A stretch of 42,879 nucleotides of DNA. It comes from CAYJBH01 sp964370765 (GTDB lineage: Bacteria > Bacillota > Clostridia > Oscillospirales > Ruminococcaceae). Positions 31,287-38,951 of the stretch are shown here, in pieces. Under the pieces are notes generated by a model that was not told the DNA's origin, did not search any database, and was given only the letters and a program-made list of their open reading frames with translations. The stretch lies in the NCBI GenBank assembly GCA_964370765.1, contig CAYJKW010000014.1, positions 1 to 42,879 of the forward strand, written 5' to 3'. The position numbers and the translations under genes were made by a program. Numbering within the stretch: position 1 is the stretch's first letter; every line of letters begins with the position of its first letter.

Positions 31287-31559
31287 TTATTTAACAGCAT
31301 CCTTAAGTGCTTTACCTGCCTTGAAAGCTGGAGCCTTTGTAGCAGCAATTTCAATCTTTTCTTTTGTACGTGGGTTAAGACCTGTACGAGCAGGACGATC
31401 ACGTACTTCGAAGGTACCAAAACCAACTAAGGATACTTTATCACCCTTTACTAATGCTTCACACACAGCCTCAAGAACTGCGTTTGTAGCCTTCTCGGCA
31501 TCTTTTTTTGTTAAGCCGGTTTTTTCCGCAACGCAAGCGGCTAATTCAACTTTAGTCAT
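31287..31559 (-). CDS. hup: DNA-binding protein HU
   Basis: 90-aa nucleoid protein that bends DNA non-specifically as a dimer. MTKVELAACVAEKTGLTKKD, GFGTFEVRDRPARTGLNPRT (the beta-arm with its conserved Arg-Pro region) and PAFKAGKALKDAVK are all diagnostic. AAGGAG is 8 nt upstream of ATG 31559. It lies in the spoVB-mazG-hup-rqcP block; the hairpin just downstream may set its mRNA level apart from that of rqcP. Confidence 0.97.
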   Translation of the reverse strand: MTKVELAACVAEKTGLTKKDAEKATNAVLEAVCEALVKGDKVSLVGFGTFEVRDRPARTGLNPRTKEKIEIAATKAPAFKAGKALKDAVK

Positions 31560-31617
31560 TTTATAATCTCCTTAATTTTAATATATTTCAAAGAGCTAAC
31601 CGCTCTGTGAATCGAGT

Positions 31618-32334
31618 TTACTTATCTTCTTTGTGTTTATGTGTTTGCCAAAATTGCTGGGTAGCATTCATAAGTGCAAGCTCTGGGTCGCATCCCTTTG
31701 CTCTTGAAAGTGCTACTACATCAAACAATAGCTTTCCGATATCATCATAACAATCATTATCGGATGTGAGATTGTGCTTAATTTTATCCAGCTGTATCTC
31801 AATTTGATTTATCGCTGTAGTGTTATCCGGATTAACTGCTAATACTTTTTGAAGTTTTTTTGTGTACATAAGTGCCGGTAGCGAACGTGCTATTCCGTCA
31901 ATTGCATCAGCCGTATTACCCTGCCCCTTTTCGGCTCTCTTTAACTGTTCCCAGTTGTTTAAGACCTCCTCGGTAGAATCAGCCGTTATATCGGAAAAAA
32001 TGTGTGGGTGCCTGTAAATAAGTTTTTTGCATATACCGTCACAGATATCATCGAAATCGAAACTGCCTTTTTCATACTCCATTTCGGTGTGTAGGCATAC
32101 CTGTAATAGAGTGTCGCCAAGTTCTTCGCACAACATCTCATTACTTCCGCTATCTATAGCATCCAAAACCTCATACACCTCTTCCACAAAATTGTGGCGA
32201 ACCGAAAGATGTGTCTGCTCTTTATCCCAGCTACAACCGTAGGTGGGATTACGCAGAATCCTTACAAGCGTAATAAGATCATTAATATTGTAGGATGATT
32301 TTGCGGCAAAATTCCTCAAATCTAACTTATTCAC
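31618..32334 (-). CDS. mazG: Nucleoside triphosphate pyrophosphohydrolase MazG
   Basis: Housecleaning enzyme that cuts NTPs to NMP and pyrophosphate, 238 aa; it corresponds to the MazG part of B. subtilis YabN without the N-terminal methylase domain. GCSWDKEQTHLSVRHNFVEE (CPWDxxQTH variant with Ser for Pro), EEVYEVLDAI, EELGDTLLQVCLHTEM and KLIYRHPHIFSD carry the metal-binding EExxE and ExxD residues. The start is GTG 32334 with no clear ribosome-binding site, 10 nt after the spoVB stop codon, so it may depend on coupling to spoVB translation. Confidence 0.93.
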   Translation of the reverse strand: MNKLDLRNFAAKSSYNINDLITLVRILRNPTYGCSWDKEQTHLSVRHNFVEEVYEVLDAIDSGSNEMLCEELGDTLLQVCLHTEMEYEKGSFDFDDICDGICKKLIYRHPHIFSDITADSTEEVLNNWEQLKRAEKGQGNTADAIDGIARSLPALMYTKKLQKVLAVNPDNTTAINQIEIQLDKIKHNLTSDNDCYDDIGKLLFDVVALSRAKGCDPELALMNATQQFWQTHKHKEDK

Positions 32335-32344
32335 GAATTCTATT

Positions 32345-34045
32345 TTACTTTATATTAAAGATAAAATCAAGTGGTTTTTCTAAATTTTTTACGAACGGTA
32401 GTAATAATAAATCTTTTTTGCGCAAAATTCCAAAAAACAGCTGCACAATTAGATGAAATAAGGCAGAAACGACAACACAAATCAATAAAGACCAACCATT
32501 ACCGAAACTATCGATAAGAAATTTATGGGTGAAAAACGCTACTATAGCGCTTAAACCACCGGCGCCAAGTCCCCGAAAAAAGATATCGGCAATAGGCACA
32601 GTGATCTTACATCTCCTACACAACGTAATACCGGAAAGTACAAATAGTACCAGATAGCAAAAAAAGGTGGAGTAGGCAGCACCCTGAATATTAATCTGGG
32701 GAATTGGAACCAGGATCAGGTTTAACACAAATTTTACAGCTGCCGAGGCAAGCATTAGTTTTACCGGTAGATCAGGGCGTCCGATTGCCTGAAAAACAGT
32801 GTTGATAGGAATAAGAACTGCAACAAGAATCGCCGAGTATCCCAAAATAGTTAACATGGGGGTAGCTATTGCAACCTCCTGCAATCTGGTAGGATATAAA
32901 AGGTTAAGTATTGGGCCGGCAAGGGCAGCTATACCAAAACCCGCCGGTACGGCAAGTAGCACAGTAAATCGAAATGCTGTTTCGACGGCATTAATTGTTC
33001 CGGGAAGATTTTTCTGCTTTGCATAACCGGACACAAGTGGCATAATACTTATGCCAAGTGCCACCGTAAGTGATGGGACAAGGTGAAAAACAGACATAGC
33101 AACACCGGTATAACTACCGTACAAAAAATTTGGAAGGTCACTTCCCATTAACTCAAGGCGCAACCCTTTATAAGCCGCATAAAGCTCTTGAGGTTTTTCT
33201 ACAAGCAAAGCTTCAATATGACGCATAATTGTTGCGAGGTCGATAAGTGCGGTAAGGTTTATGACGACTGCAGAAAGTGCTACCGGCAATGCCATACGCA
33301 AAAGCTCGGCGGCAATTCCACGGGAGAGATGCCCGTTAAGGGCTACTCCTTTTTTAACTACAAATGATAAAATTATTGTTCCTATAAAGTTAGATATAGT
33401 TACGCCAGCAAGTGATGCAGCAGCACAAAGTGGCATTATTGCATCGATAGCTTCCGCGGTTGTAGGATATACGTAAGTAAGTACATAGCCGGTGTCGTAA
33501 TAGCGGTTAAGCAGTTGATCATAAACTATAATCGCAAGCCCTATTCCGGCTACAAGTTTGATTATAGCCTCACATAACTGTGAGATTGCAGTTGGTGCCA
33601 TGTTCTGCCTACCTTGAGTCGCACCACGCAAAACAGATGATACTGAACTAACAAGTAGCGTAGGAGATAGGCAGATGATCGCCGGCACAGCGGCTGGGTT
33701 GTGGACTATCTCTGCAAAAAGATCCGCAACCGAGATAAGTAAAATTGTACCGATAATGCCTATGATAACTGATATTAACATTGCAGTACGGGTTATAGAG
33801 GCAACACGCTTTTCATCACCCGATGCAACAGCCCCTGCTACGAGATGAGATATAGCTATGGGTAACCCGGTGATGCAAAGTGCATAAACAGGGGTGAAAA
33901 GATTAAATGCAGTGCTGTAATATCCCATACCCTCACCACCTAAAATGTCGGTCAAAGGTATGCGATAAAGCGCACCTATTATCTTAACTGCGAATGTTGA
34001 GATAAAAAGAATAAATGCGCCGGTAATAAATTTTTTTCTACTCAT
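32345..34045 (-). CDS. spoVB: SpoVB-type polysaccharide/lipid II flippase (MOP superfamily)
   Basis: 566-aa membrane protein with about 14 helices of the MATE/MurJ-like superfamily. The opening KKFITGAFILFISTFAVKII and GALYRIPLTDILGGEGMGYY, plus SSVSSVLRGATQGRQNMAPTA, are typical of SpoVB/YabM proteins that flip peptidoglycan precursors, in sporulation for cortex synthesis. Position directly before mazG matches B. subtilis yabM. GGAGG lies 12 nt before ATG 34045, a long spacing. Only about 27 nt separate the start from the upstream hairpin (34073-34102), so read-through from the zinc-ribbon gene or a promoter within the hairpin is needed. Confidence 0.9.
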   Translation of the reverse strand: MSRKKFITGAFILFISTFAVKIIGALYRIPLTDILGGEGMGYYSTAFNLFTPVYALCITGLPIAISHLVAGAVASGDEKRVASITRTAMLISVIIGIIGTILLISVADLFAEIVHNPAAVPAIICLSPTLLVSSVSSVLRGATQGRQNMAPTAISQLCEAIIKLVAGIGLAIIVYDQLLNRYYDTGYVLTYVYPTTAEAIDAIMPLCAAASLAGVTISNFIGTIILSFVVKKGVALNGHLSRGIAAELLRMALPVALSAVVINLTALIDLATIMRHIEALLVEKPQELYAAYKGLRLELMGSDLPNFLYGSYTGVAMSVFHLVPSLTVALGISIMPLVSGYAKQKNLPGTINAVETAFRFTVLLAVPAGFGIAALAGPILNLLYPTRLQEVAIATPMLTILGYSAILVAVLIPINTVFQAIGRPDLPVKLMLASAAVKFVLNLILVPIPQINIQGAAYSTFFCYLVLFVLSGITLCRRCKITVPIADIFFRGLGAGGLSAIVAFFTHKFLIDSFGNGWSLLICVVVSALFHLIVQLFFGILRKKDLLLLPFVKNLEKPLDFIFNIK

Positions 34046-34067
34046 CTGTGTAATCTACCTCCATAAA

Positions 34068-34102
34068 ACAAAAAAAGGATGTGAAATAATTCACATCCTT
34101 TT
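34068..34102 (-). terminator. Intrinsic terminator or attenuator after the zinc-ribbon gene
   Basis: 34073-34084 pairs perfectly with 34091-34102 (12 bp, 6-nt loop); on the minus strand six or more T residues follow. Strong terminator shape just 20 nt after the upstream gene's stop codon. Confidence 0.85.
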
Positions 34103-34121
34103 AATAATAAGCCTTTATATA

Positions 34122-34484
34122 TTAACCCTGACGTACCCCGCATTTTGAACAAAACATATCGTTACTTGTAAGTTGGTGACCACAGTCGCCACAATGACGC
34201 GTATACTTTGTAACAGGCTCTGAAAGTGCTTTAGCACGCTCTATTTTTTCATTTATATCGTCTATTGTATCGATATACTGTTTGGTTAGCTCACTATCCT
34301 CCTGCTCTGTCTTGTATAGGCTGTATACAAGCGCACCGAGTTGTTTTTGTGCCTTAGACAGTTCCGATTCAAGTGCTAATATATCCAACTTTTGTTTTCC
34401 GGCAGTTGCACAGCCGGAAACAGCATCGGTTATTGTGGTTAAGACCTTCTTCGATTCATCAATTAAGATAGTTGTATCAAACAT
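34122..34484 (-). CDS. Zinc-ribbon protein with coiled-coil N-terminus
   Basis: 120 aa, cytosolic. Residues about 30-90 are amphipathic and helix-rich (ALESELSKAQKQLGALVYSL, DINEKIERAKALSEP), likely a coiled coil. The C-terminus is a zinc ribbon with two CxxC knuckles, HCGDCGHQL and MFCSKCGVRQG. No enzymatic motif. GGAGG precedes ATG 34484. It lies upstream of spoVB but is separated by a strong hairpin. Such small zinc-ribbon proteins are frequent in clostridia and functionally unassigned. Confidence 0.8.
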   Translation of the reverse strand: MFDTTILIDESKKVLTTITDAVSGCATAGKQKLDILALESELSKAQKQLGALVYSLYKTEQEDSELTKQYIDTIDDINEKIERAKALSEPVTKYTRHCGDCGHQLTSNDMFCSKCGVRQG

Positions 34485-34532
34485 AAATCCTCCTTAATAA
34501 TTACTATGCATGTTAATGTAGTGATATACGAA

Positions 34533-35462
34533 CTATTCTCCAACAAATTCTCTTAATAAAGAGTCTGCCGGGATATCCTCCTTTAAGATATGCAAAAACA
34601 ATTTATATCGCTCGCGCAATGCATTAAATAGATTTGCATGATCTATATTATCCAACTCGTCTGCATCGATGCTGTCTAAAATCGGTGCAATGAGGCATGG
34701 CTCATAGCTGTGTGCTGTATCTAACAGGTAGTTTGCTTCCGGTTTGTATGCTTTAATGTACTTTACCTCACCGTCACAAACATTGCTCCAGATAGCCAAG
34801 GTCTTTTTTGGTGGATAACCACGAAAAAGATTATCCCTTACAATTCGACGTGCAAGCCGCATGTCTATTGTAGGCAATAAACGTTTTCCGTTAAGACAGT
34901 ATTCCTCTCTCATGCTTAAATATACCTTGAAAAGATCATTTCCGGCAAAGTTAGAAGTTATTAAAGGGTTTAACGCATGTATTCCCTCCACTATAACGAT
35001 CCCATCCTTCATCGAAAACGATTCACGTTCTGTCCTGCGTGCCCCGGCAATAAAATCATATATCGGAAGCTGGGTTTCGCCATTTGTAAGTATCTCTGAT
35101 ATACAGCGAGTTAACTCCGGTATGTCTATGGTATCAATGCTTTCAAAATCTTTAGTACCATCCGGTAACGTAGGGTACTCCTCCTGCGCACGGAAGAAGT
35201 TATCAAGTGATATCACACGTGACTCAACCCCCATTGAATGAAACTTTGATGCTATACGTAACGAGGTAGTAGTTTTACCACATGATGAAGGACCGGTAAG
35301 CATAACAACCTTAAATCTTCCGGCAATAATTGTAGCACATAGATGCTCGATTCTTTTTTTATAGCTCTCTTCACACCAGGCGACAAAGGCCGGTTTGTCA
35401 CGAGCTGCAAGGTTAATAATATCGATTTCACAAAGTCTTTTTGGTGGATATACATTTATCAT
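34533..35462 (-). CDS. Uridine kinase / phosphoribulokinase family protein
   Basis: 309-aa P-loop kinase of the Udk/PRK family. Walker A is in VVMLTGPSSCGKTTTSLRIA (about 53-72), followed by VISLDNFFRAQEEYP, PIYDFIAGARR and the strand VIVEGIHALNP, all uridine-kinase-like. It is longer than classical Udk (about 210 aa), with an N-terminal ~45-residue extension and a different C-terminus, a form common in clostridia. Uridine is the likely substrate but is not proven. I chose ATG 35462 because GGGGG precedes it; the TTG-type start at 35483 overlaps that site. Divergent from galE. Confidence 0.85.
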   Translation of the reverse strand: MINVYPPKRLCEIDIINLAARDKPAFVAWCEESYKKRIEHLCATIIAGRFKVVMLTGPSSCGKTTTSLRIASKFHSMGVESRVISLDNFFRAQEEYPTLPDGTKDFESIDTIDIPELTRCISEILTNGETQLPIYDFIAGARRTERESFSMKDGIVIVEGIHALNPLITSNFAGNDLFKVYLSMREEYCLNGKRLLPTIDMRLARRIVRDNLFRGYPPKKTLAIWSNVCDGEVKYIKAYKPEANYLLDTAHSYEPCLIAPILDSIDADELDNIDHANLFNALRERYKLFLHILKEDIPADSLLREFVGE

Positions 35463-35545
35463 AAAGCCCCCGCATATTAACAAAAGAAATTTATAATCTA
35501 AATATACAGCATTTAGTGTACTTTGTAAAGGGGTACTTTATTAAG

Positions 35546-35575
35546 TTGACACATAGCTTAGGGCTATGGTATAAT
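35546..35575 (+). promoter_or_regulatory. Sigma-A promoter of galE
   Basis: TTGACA (35546-35551), 18-nt spacer, TATAAT (35570-35575) with the extended element TGG directly before it. 34 nt upstream of the galE start. Confidence 0.8.
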
Positions 35576-35609
35576 TTTTATTAATAATTAAAATAGATGG
35601 AGGACAAAA

Positions 35610-36626
35610 GTGGCTGTTTTAGTAGCTGGAGGTGCCGGATATATCGGTAGCCATACATCGGTAGAATTGTTAAACGCAGGCTACGATATTGTTGTAGCGG
35701 ATAACCTTTACAACTCCTGTGAGGAGGCCGTTGGACGTATTAAAGAACTAACAGGTAAAGATTTTACCTTTGTTAACTGTGACCTGACCGACATGGACGT
35801 TGTTAACAAGCTTTTTGCAGATAATCCGGAAATAGATTCGGTAATTCAGTTTGCCGCTTATAAGGCTGTGGGTGAAAGTGTAAAAAAACCAATAGAGTAT
35901 TACAAAAACAACCTAATGTCCACCCTTAACCTTTTAGATGGAATGAGAAATCATGGGGTTAAAAGCATTGTGTTCTCCTCTTCGGCTACGGTGTACGGAA
36001 ACCCAGCAACAGTACCGATTACTGAGGACTTTCCACTATCGGCAACAAATCCATATGGTCAGACAAAACTGATGGCAGAGCAGATTTTACGGGATGCCTC
36101 TATTGCTGATCCCACCTTAAAGGTTGCACTTCTTAGATATTTTAATCCTATCGGTGCACACAAAAGTGGCAGAATAGGGGAGGATCCGTCTGATATTCCT
36201 AACAATCTTGTTCCTTATATTGCACAGGTTGCAGTAGGCCGTCTTGAATGTCTTTCGGTGTTTGGTAACGACTATGATACGGCAGATGGTACCGGAGTTA
36301 GGGACTACATACATGTTGTTGATCTTGCGCTAGGGCATATAGCCGCCCTTAAAAAGCTTGATGGGATAGAGGGCGTGTTCATCTGTAACCTTGGCACCGG
36401 CAACGGTTACTCGGTATTAGATGTTGTTGCCGCATATGAGAAGGCAAGTGGGCGTGCTGTTCCTTATAAAATTATGCCCCGTCGACCGGGAGATATAGCG
36501 AGCTGCTATGCTGATACAAAAAAAGCATCAGATGAACTTGGCTGGAAGGCTACGTTCGGAATAGAGGAGATGTGTGCCGACAGCTGGCGTTGGCAGAGCC
36601 AAAACCCAAACGGATATAAAGGGTAG
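35610..36626 (+). CDS. galE: UDP-glucose 4-epimerase
   Basis: NAD-dependent short-chain dehydrogenase-type epimerase interconverting UDP-glucose and UDP-galactose, 338 aa, the normal length. VLVAGGAGYIGSHTSVELL binds NAD; the catalytic Ser/Thr is in VFSSSATVYGNP and the YxxxK pair in NPYGQTKLMAEQ. LRYFNPIGAHKSGRIGEDP and GTGVRDYIHVVDLA are classical. The start is GTG 35610, 6 nt after GGAGG. It has its own promoter and terminator, so it is monocistronic. It feeds galactose use and sugar precursors for wall or exopolysaccharide. Confidence 0.96.
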   Translation: MAVLVAGGAGYIGSHTSVELLNAGYDIVVADNLYNSCEEAVGRIKELTGKDFTFVNCDLTDMDVVNKLFADNPEIDSVIQFAAYKAVGESVKKPIEYYKNNLMSTLNLLDGMRNHGVKSIVFSSSATVYGNPATVPITEDFPLSATNPYGQTKLMAEQILRDASIADPTLKVALLRYFNPIGAHKSGRIGEDPSDIPNNLVPYIAQVAVGRLECLSVFGNDYDTADGTGVRDYIHVVDLALGHIAALKKLDGIEGVFICNLGTGNGYSVLDVVAAYEKASGRAVPYKIMPRRPGDIASCYADTKKASDELGWKATFGIEEMCADSWRWQSQNPNGYKG

Positions 36627-36642
36627 GTAATTATAAAGATAT

Positions 36643-36682
36643 AAAATGGTGTAATCCCTAATGAGGGGTTGCACCATTTTTT
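36643..36682 (+). terminator. Intrinsic terminator of galE
   Basis: 36643-36658 pairs with 36665-36680 over 16 bp including two G-U pairs, 6-nt loop, followed by more T residues. Confidence 0.85.
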
Positions 36683-36731
36683 GATGGGGAAGAAAAGGCT
36701 TTTTATATTGATACAATATGTCATAAAATGC

Positions 36732-36807
36732 TGTCGAAAGATTACTGTGAAAAAAATGGAAAAATTTTACATTTACTATTGCATTAACTGGAAAATTATG
36801 GTAATAT
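36732..36807 (+). promoter_or_regulatory. spo0A promoter with an upstream 0A box
   Basis: TGTCGAA (36732-36738) equals the Spo0A box consensus, and a weaker TGTCATA lies at 36719-36725. A promoter TTGCAT (36779-36784), 17-nt spacer, TAATAT (36802-36807) with extended TGG follows. The box would sit near -79 relative to transcription start. Autoregulation is inferred. Confidence 0.55.
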
Positions 36808-36877
36808 ATCGGTATTAGCTAACAATATGTAGTGTATTAGTTAGCCAAAATACGAAAATGTTGTGGAGAAATGAAAA

Positions 36878-37648
36878 ATGGAACAGAAAATTAAAATGCT
36901 TATGACAAACCCAGAAAACGAAATTACATCACATAGTGCTAATCTTTTCAAAAGGGAGGGGATTGAGCTAACACTTTGTGAGAAAAACGGAAAAACAGTG
37001 CTGGATAAGCTTATTGAAAACAACTTTGATGTTGTAGTGATTGATGCGTTTATGAGTGAAATGGATGCAATAGCTGTAAAACAAAGTTATGAGAGCAGGG
37101 GAAGTAGGCCGGTAACTTTTTATGTAACCGGAAGTTTTACAAACGAGCTGGCAGAGCGTGAGATAATGAACGAAGGCTTCGCCTATTATTTCCTGAAACC
37201 TTATAGTCCGGAAGCACTTGTAGAAAGGGTGAAAAGCCCGACAAGACAAAAAGGCCTTAAAATGTTTGAGATAGGTAAGGTTGTAAGCGATGAGCAGATG
37301 GTAACCGATATGCTACATCAGATAGGAGTACCTGCACATATACGCGGTTACCAATTTTTGAGGGATGCAATATTGATGGTTACAGAGGATCAGGAGCTTA
37401 TAGGATGTGTTACCAAACAGCTGTATCCGTCCATAGGGAAAAAGAATAACACCACATCCTCCAGGGTAGAGCGTGCAATTCGACATGCAATAGAGATTGC
37501 ATGGGACAGGGGAGACGTTGAGCTACTAAATAACTATTTTGGTTATACTATACATAACCTAAGGGGCAAACCCACAAATTCTGAGTTCATAGCAATGCTT
37601 GCAGATCGTATGAGATTACATAAAAAACATTCTGTTGCAGCTATGTAA
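36878..37648 (+). CDS. spo0A: Spo0A-type sporulation response regulator with atypical receiver
   Basis: 256 aa. The C-terminal DNA-binding domain is classical: VTDMLHQIGVPAHIRGYQFL, then TKQLYPSIGKK, the recognition helix SSRVERAIRHAIEIAWDRG, and KPTNSEFIAMLADRMRL. The receiver keeps the phospho-acceptor at D56 (VVVIDAFMSEMD), the switch Thr (FYVTGSF) and Lys (FLKPY), but the acidic pair that binds Mg2+ (D10-D11 in B. subtilis) aligns with N11-P12 in KMLMTNPENEI. Phosphorylation may be weak or altered. The master regulator usually lies next to spoIVB; this one stands alone behind galE, so it could be a divergent master or a paralogue. ATG 36878; 0A box upstream. Confidence 0.88.
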   Translation: MEQKIKMLMTNPENEITSHSANLFKREGIELTLCEKNGKTVLDKLIENNFDVVVIDAFMSEMDAIAVKQSYESRGSRPVTFYVTGSFTNELAEREIMNEGFAYYFLKPYSPEALVERVKSPTRQKGLKMFEIGKVVSDEQMVTDMLHQIGVPAHIRGYQFLRDAILMVTEDQELIGCVTKQLYPSIGKKNNTTSSRVERAIRHAIEIAWDRGDVELLNNYFGYTIHNLRGKPTNSEFIAMLADRMRLHKKHSVAAM

Positions 37649-37652
37649 TTAT

Positions 37653-37681
37653 TTGACAAATTTTTTTTATGGGTGTATAAT
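37653..37681 (+). promoter_or_regulatory. Consensus sigma-A promoter of the DUF2156 gene
   Basis: TTGACA (37653-37658), 17-nt spacer with an eight-T run, TATAAT (37676-37681). Both hexamers are perfect. It begins only a few bases after the spo0A stop codon. Confidence 0.8.
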
Positions 37682-37691
37682 TTAGAAAAGG

Positions 37692-37724
37692 GCAACACCA
37701 CACATACCTACCGTGTGGTGTTGC
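37692..37724 (+). promoter_or_regulatory. Perfect 12-bp hairpin at the 5' end of the DUF2156 mRNA
   Basis: 37692-37703 pairs perfectly with 37713-37724 (9-nt loop). Transcription from the promoter just upstream should begin near 37688, so the stem is almost at the very 5' end. No T run follows rightward. It may stabilise the mRNA; as a spo0A terminator it would be poor, because AT-poor-in-T sequence follows. Confidence 0.55.
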
Positions 37725-37746
37725 TAAAAAATGTTTATGAGGGTAT

Positions 37747-38634
37747 ATGTTATCTTTTTCCCAATTGGATGTTAATGAAGCGTCAAAGCTTAAGGAGTAT
37801 TTTGAGCGTACACCATATGGCATATCAGAGTATTCTGTTGCTATTCTTTTTATGTGGAATAGCAATTTAAGCAGTAAGGTTGCCTTTATAGACGACTGTG
37901 CTTTTTTAAGCATTAAACACGAAGAAAAATGTGAGTTTTTACTACCTGTAGGTGTTAACCTTAAAAAAGGAATGGGCTATTTTAAGGATTATGTGCCTAG
38001 CTGTTCCGATGAGATAACCTTTATATGTATACCGTCTACCCATCTTGATGAACTAAAGCAGCTTTTTCCGACTGCCAAGTTTGAATATAAGCGCAAATGG
38101 AGTGATTACATCTATAACGCGGAGGATATTAAGGGCCTTGCCGGTAGAAAATATGGCGGCCAACGTAATCATATAAATAGATTTTTAAAGGAAAATCCGG
38201 ATCCTGTCATACATCATATTAATGAAAGTAATATAGCAAGAGTTATAGAGTTTCTTCATGATTTTGTTGAAAAGGATACGAGAGAAAAGCCACAATCTTT
38301 TTTTGATGAGTATGATGCATCGCTACTTGTGCTTAATAATTTTTTCAAACTAAAGCAGTGTGGAATTTTTATTACAGTGAATGATCAAATTGTAAGTTTT
38401 GCAGTGGGCGAGGTTGTAGCAGACACATTATTTGTGCACATCGAGAAAGCAGATTTAAGCTACCACGGTAGCTATCCTTTTATTGTACGTAGCTTTGCAA
38501 GAGAGTTTGCGGTAGATGGAGTTAACTTTATAAACCGTGAGGATGATGTGGATGATCCCGGTCTTCGTGCCTCGAAGATGTCGTATCATCCGGCACGGAT
38601 TGTGGATAAATATTATTGTACCGTAAAACTTTAA
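37747..38634 (+). CDS. DUF2156 (phosphatidylglycerol lysyltransferase-like) protein
   Basis: 295 aa, soluble, resembling the C-terminal catalytic part of MprF without its membrane flippase. It consists of two tandem GNAT-like halves. YGISEYSVAILFMWNS near the start, KRKWSDYIYNAEDIKGLAGRK and RNHINRFLKENP in the middle, and SYPFIVRSFAREFAVDGVNFINREDD toward the end are typical of DUF2156. Members may transfer amino acids from aminoacyl-tRNA to lipids or other acceptors; most are untested. ATG 37747 follows GAGGG. It has a strong promoter and a terminator of its own. Confidence 0.88.
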   Translation: MLSFSQLDVNEASKLKEYFERTPYGISEYSVAILFMWNSNLSSKVAFIDDCAFLSIKHEEKCEFLLPVGVNLKKGMGYFKDYVPSCSDEITFICIPSTHLDELKQLFPTAKFEYKRKWSDYIYNAEDIKGLAGRKYGGQRNHINRFLKENPDPVIHHINESNIARVIEFLHDFVEKDTREKPQSFFDEYDASLLVLNNFFKLKQCGIFITVNDQIVSFAVGEVVADTLFVHIEKADLSYHGSYPFIVRSFAREFAVDGVNFINREDDVDDPGLRASKMSYHPARIVDKYYCTVKL

Positions 38635-38653
38635 GCCTAATCTTACAAAAAAG

Positions 38654-38705
38654 AAACCCCTTTCATCTGTTGGATTTGATCCAACGGATGAAAGGGGTTT
38701 TTATT
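38654..38705. terminator. Strong intrinsic terminator between the DUF2156 gene and the small peptide gene
   Basis: 38654-38674 pairs with 38680-38700 over 21 bp with one G-U pair and a 5-nt loop, followed by T residues rightward and preceded by an A-rich run, so it can serve both converging transcripts. Confidence 0.85.
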
Positions 38706-38734
38706 TTGCTATTGGTGTAGATGTTACAATAAGA

Positions 38735-38869
38735 TTATGAGCATACTATTTCAGTCATTAGCTCGTCGTTCATGTAGATACCATCTGTACAATTGCTAGG
38801 AACTACAGTTCCCGTTGTGCTTGAAATTTCTATTACCTTTAGTTCCGGTGTTATCCATGTGTTTTTCAT
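38735..38869 (-). CDS. 44-aa peptide, possible RiPP precursor
   Basis: Short gene too small for most callers, with GGAGG 8 nt before ATG 38869 and its own extended -10 promoter. The product begins MKNTWITPELKVIEISSTTG, very like leaders of small putative ribosomal peptide precursors in Firmicutes (basic start, Trp, 'PEL-V', then a Thr/Gly break), followed by an acidic C-terminal half with two cysteines (SNCTDG and EIVCS). No modification enzyme, protease or exporter gene is adjacent; the nearest genes are a cysteine desulfurase and a DUF2156 protein. It may be an orphan precursor or a small regulatory peptide. Confidence 0.6.
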   Translation of the reverse strand: MKNTWITPELKVIEISSTTGTVVPSNCTDGIYMNDELMTEIVCS

Positions 38870-38894
38870 ATAAAATTCCTCCAAAATTTTAGTC

Positions 38895-38903
38895 ATTATA
38901 ACA
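38895..38903 (-). promoter_or_regulatory. Extended -10 promoter of the small peptide gene
   Basis: On the minus strand TGT (38903-38901) is directly followed by a perfect TATAAT (38900-38895), 26 nt upstream of the start codon. No clear -35 is seen. Confidence 0.55.
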
Positions 38904-38951
38904 TAAATCATCAGGTATTTATTGATTTCTAACATTTTTGTAAGAAGTTTA

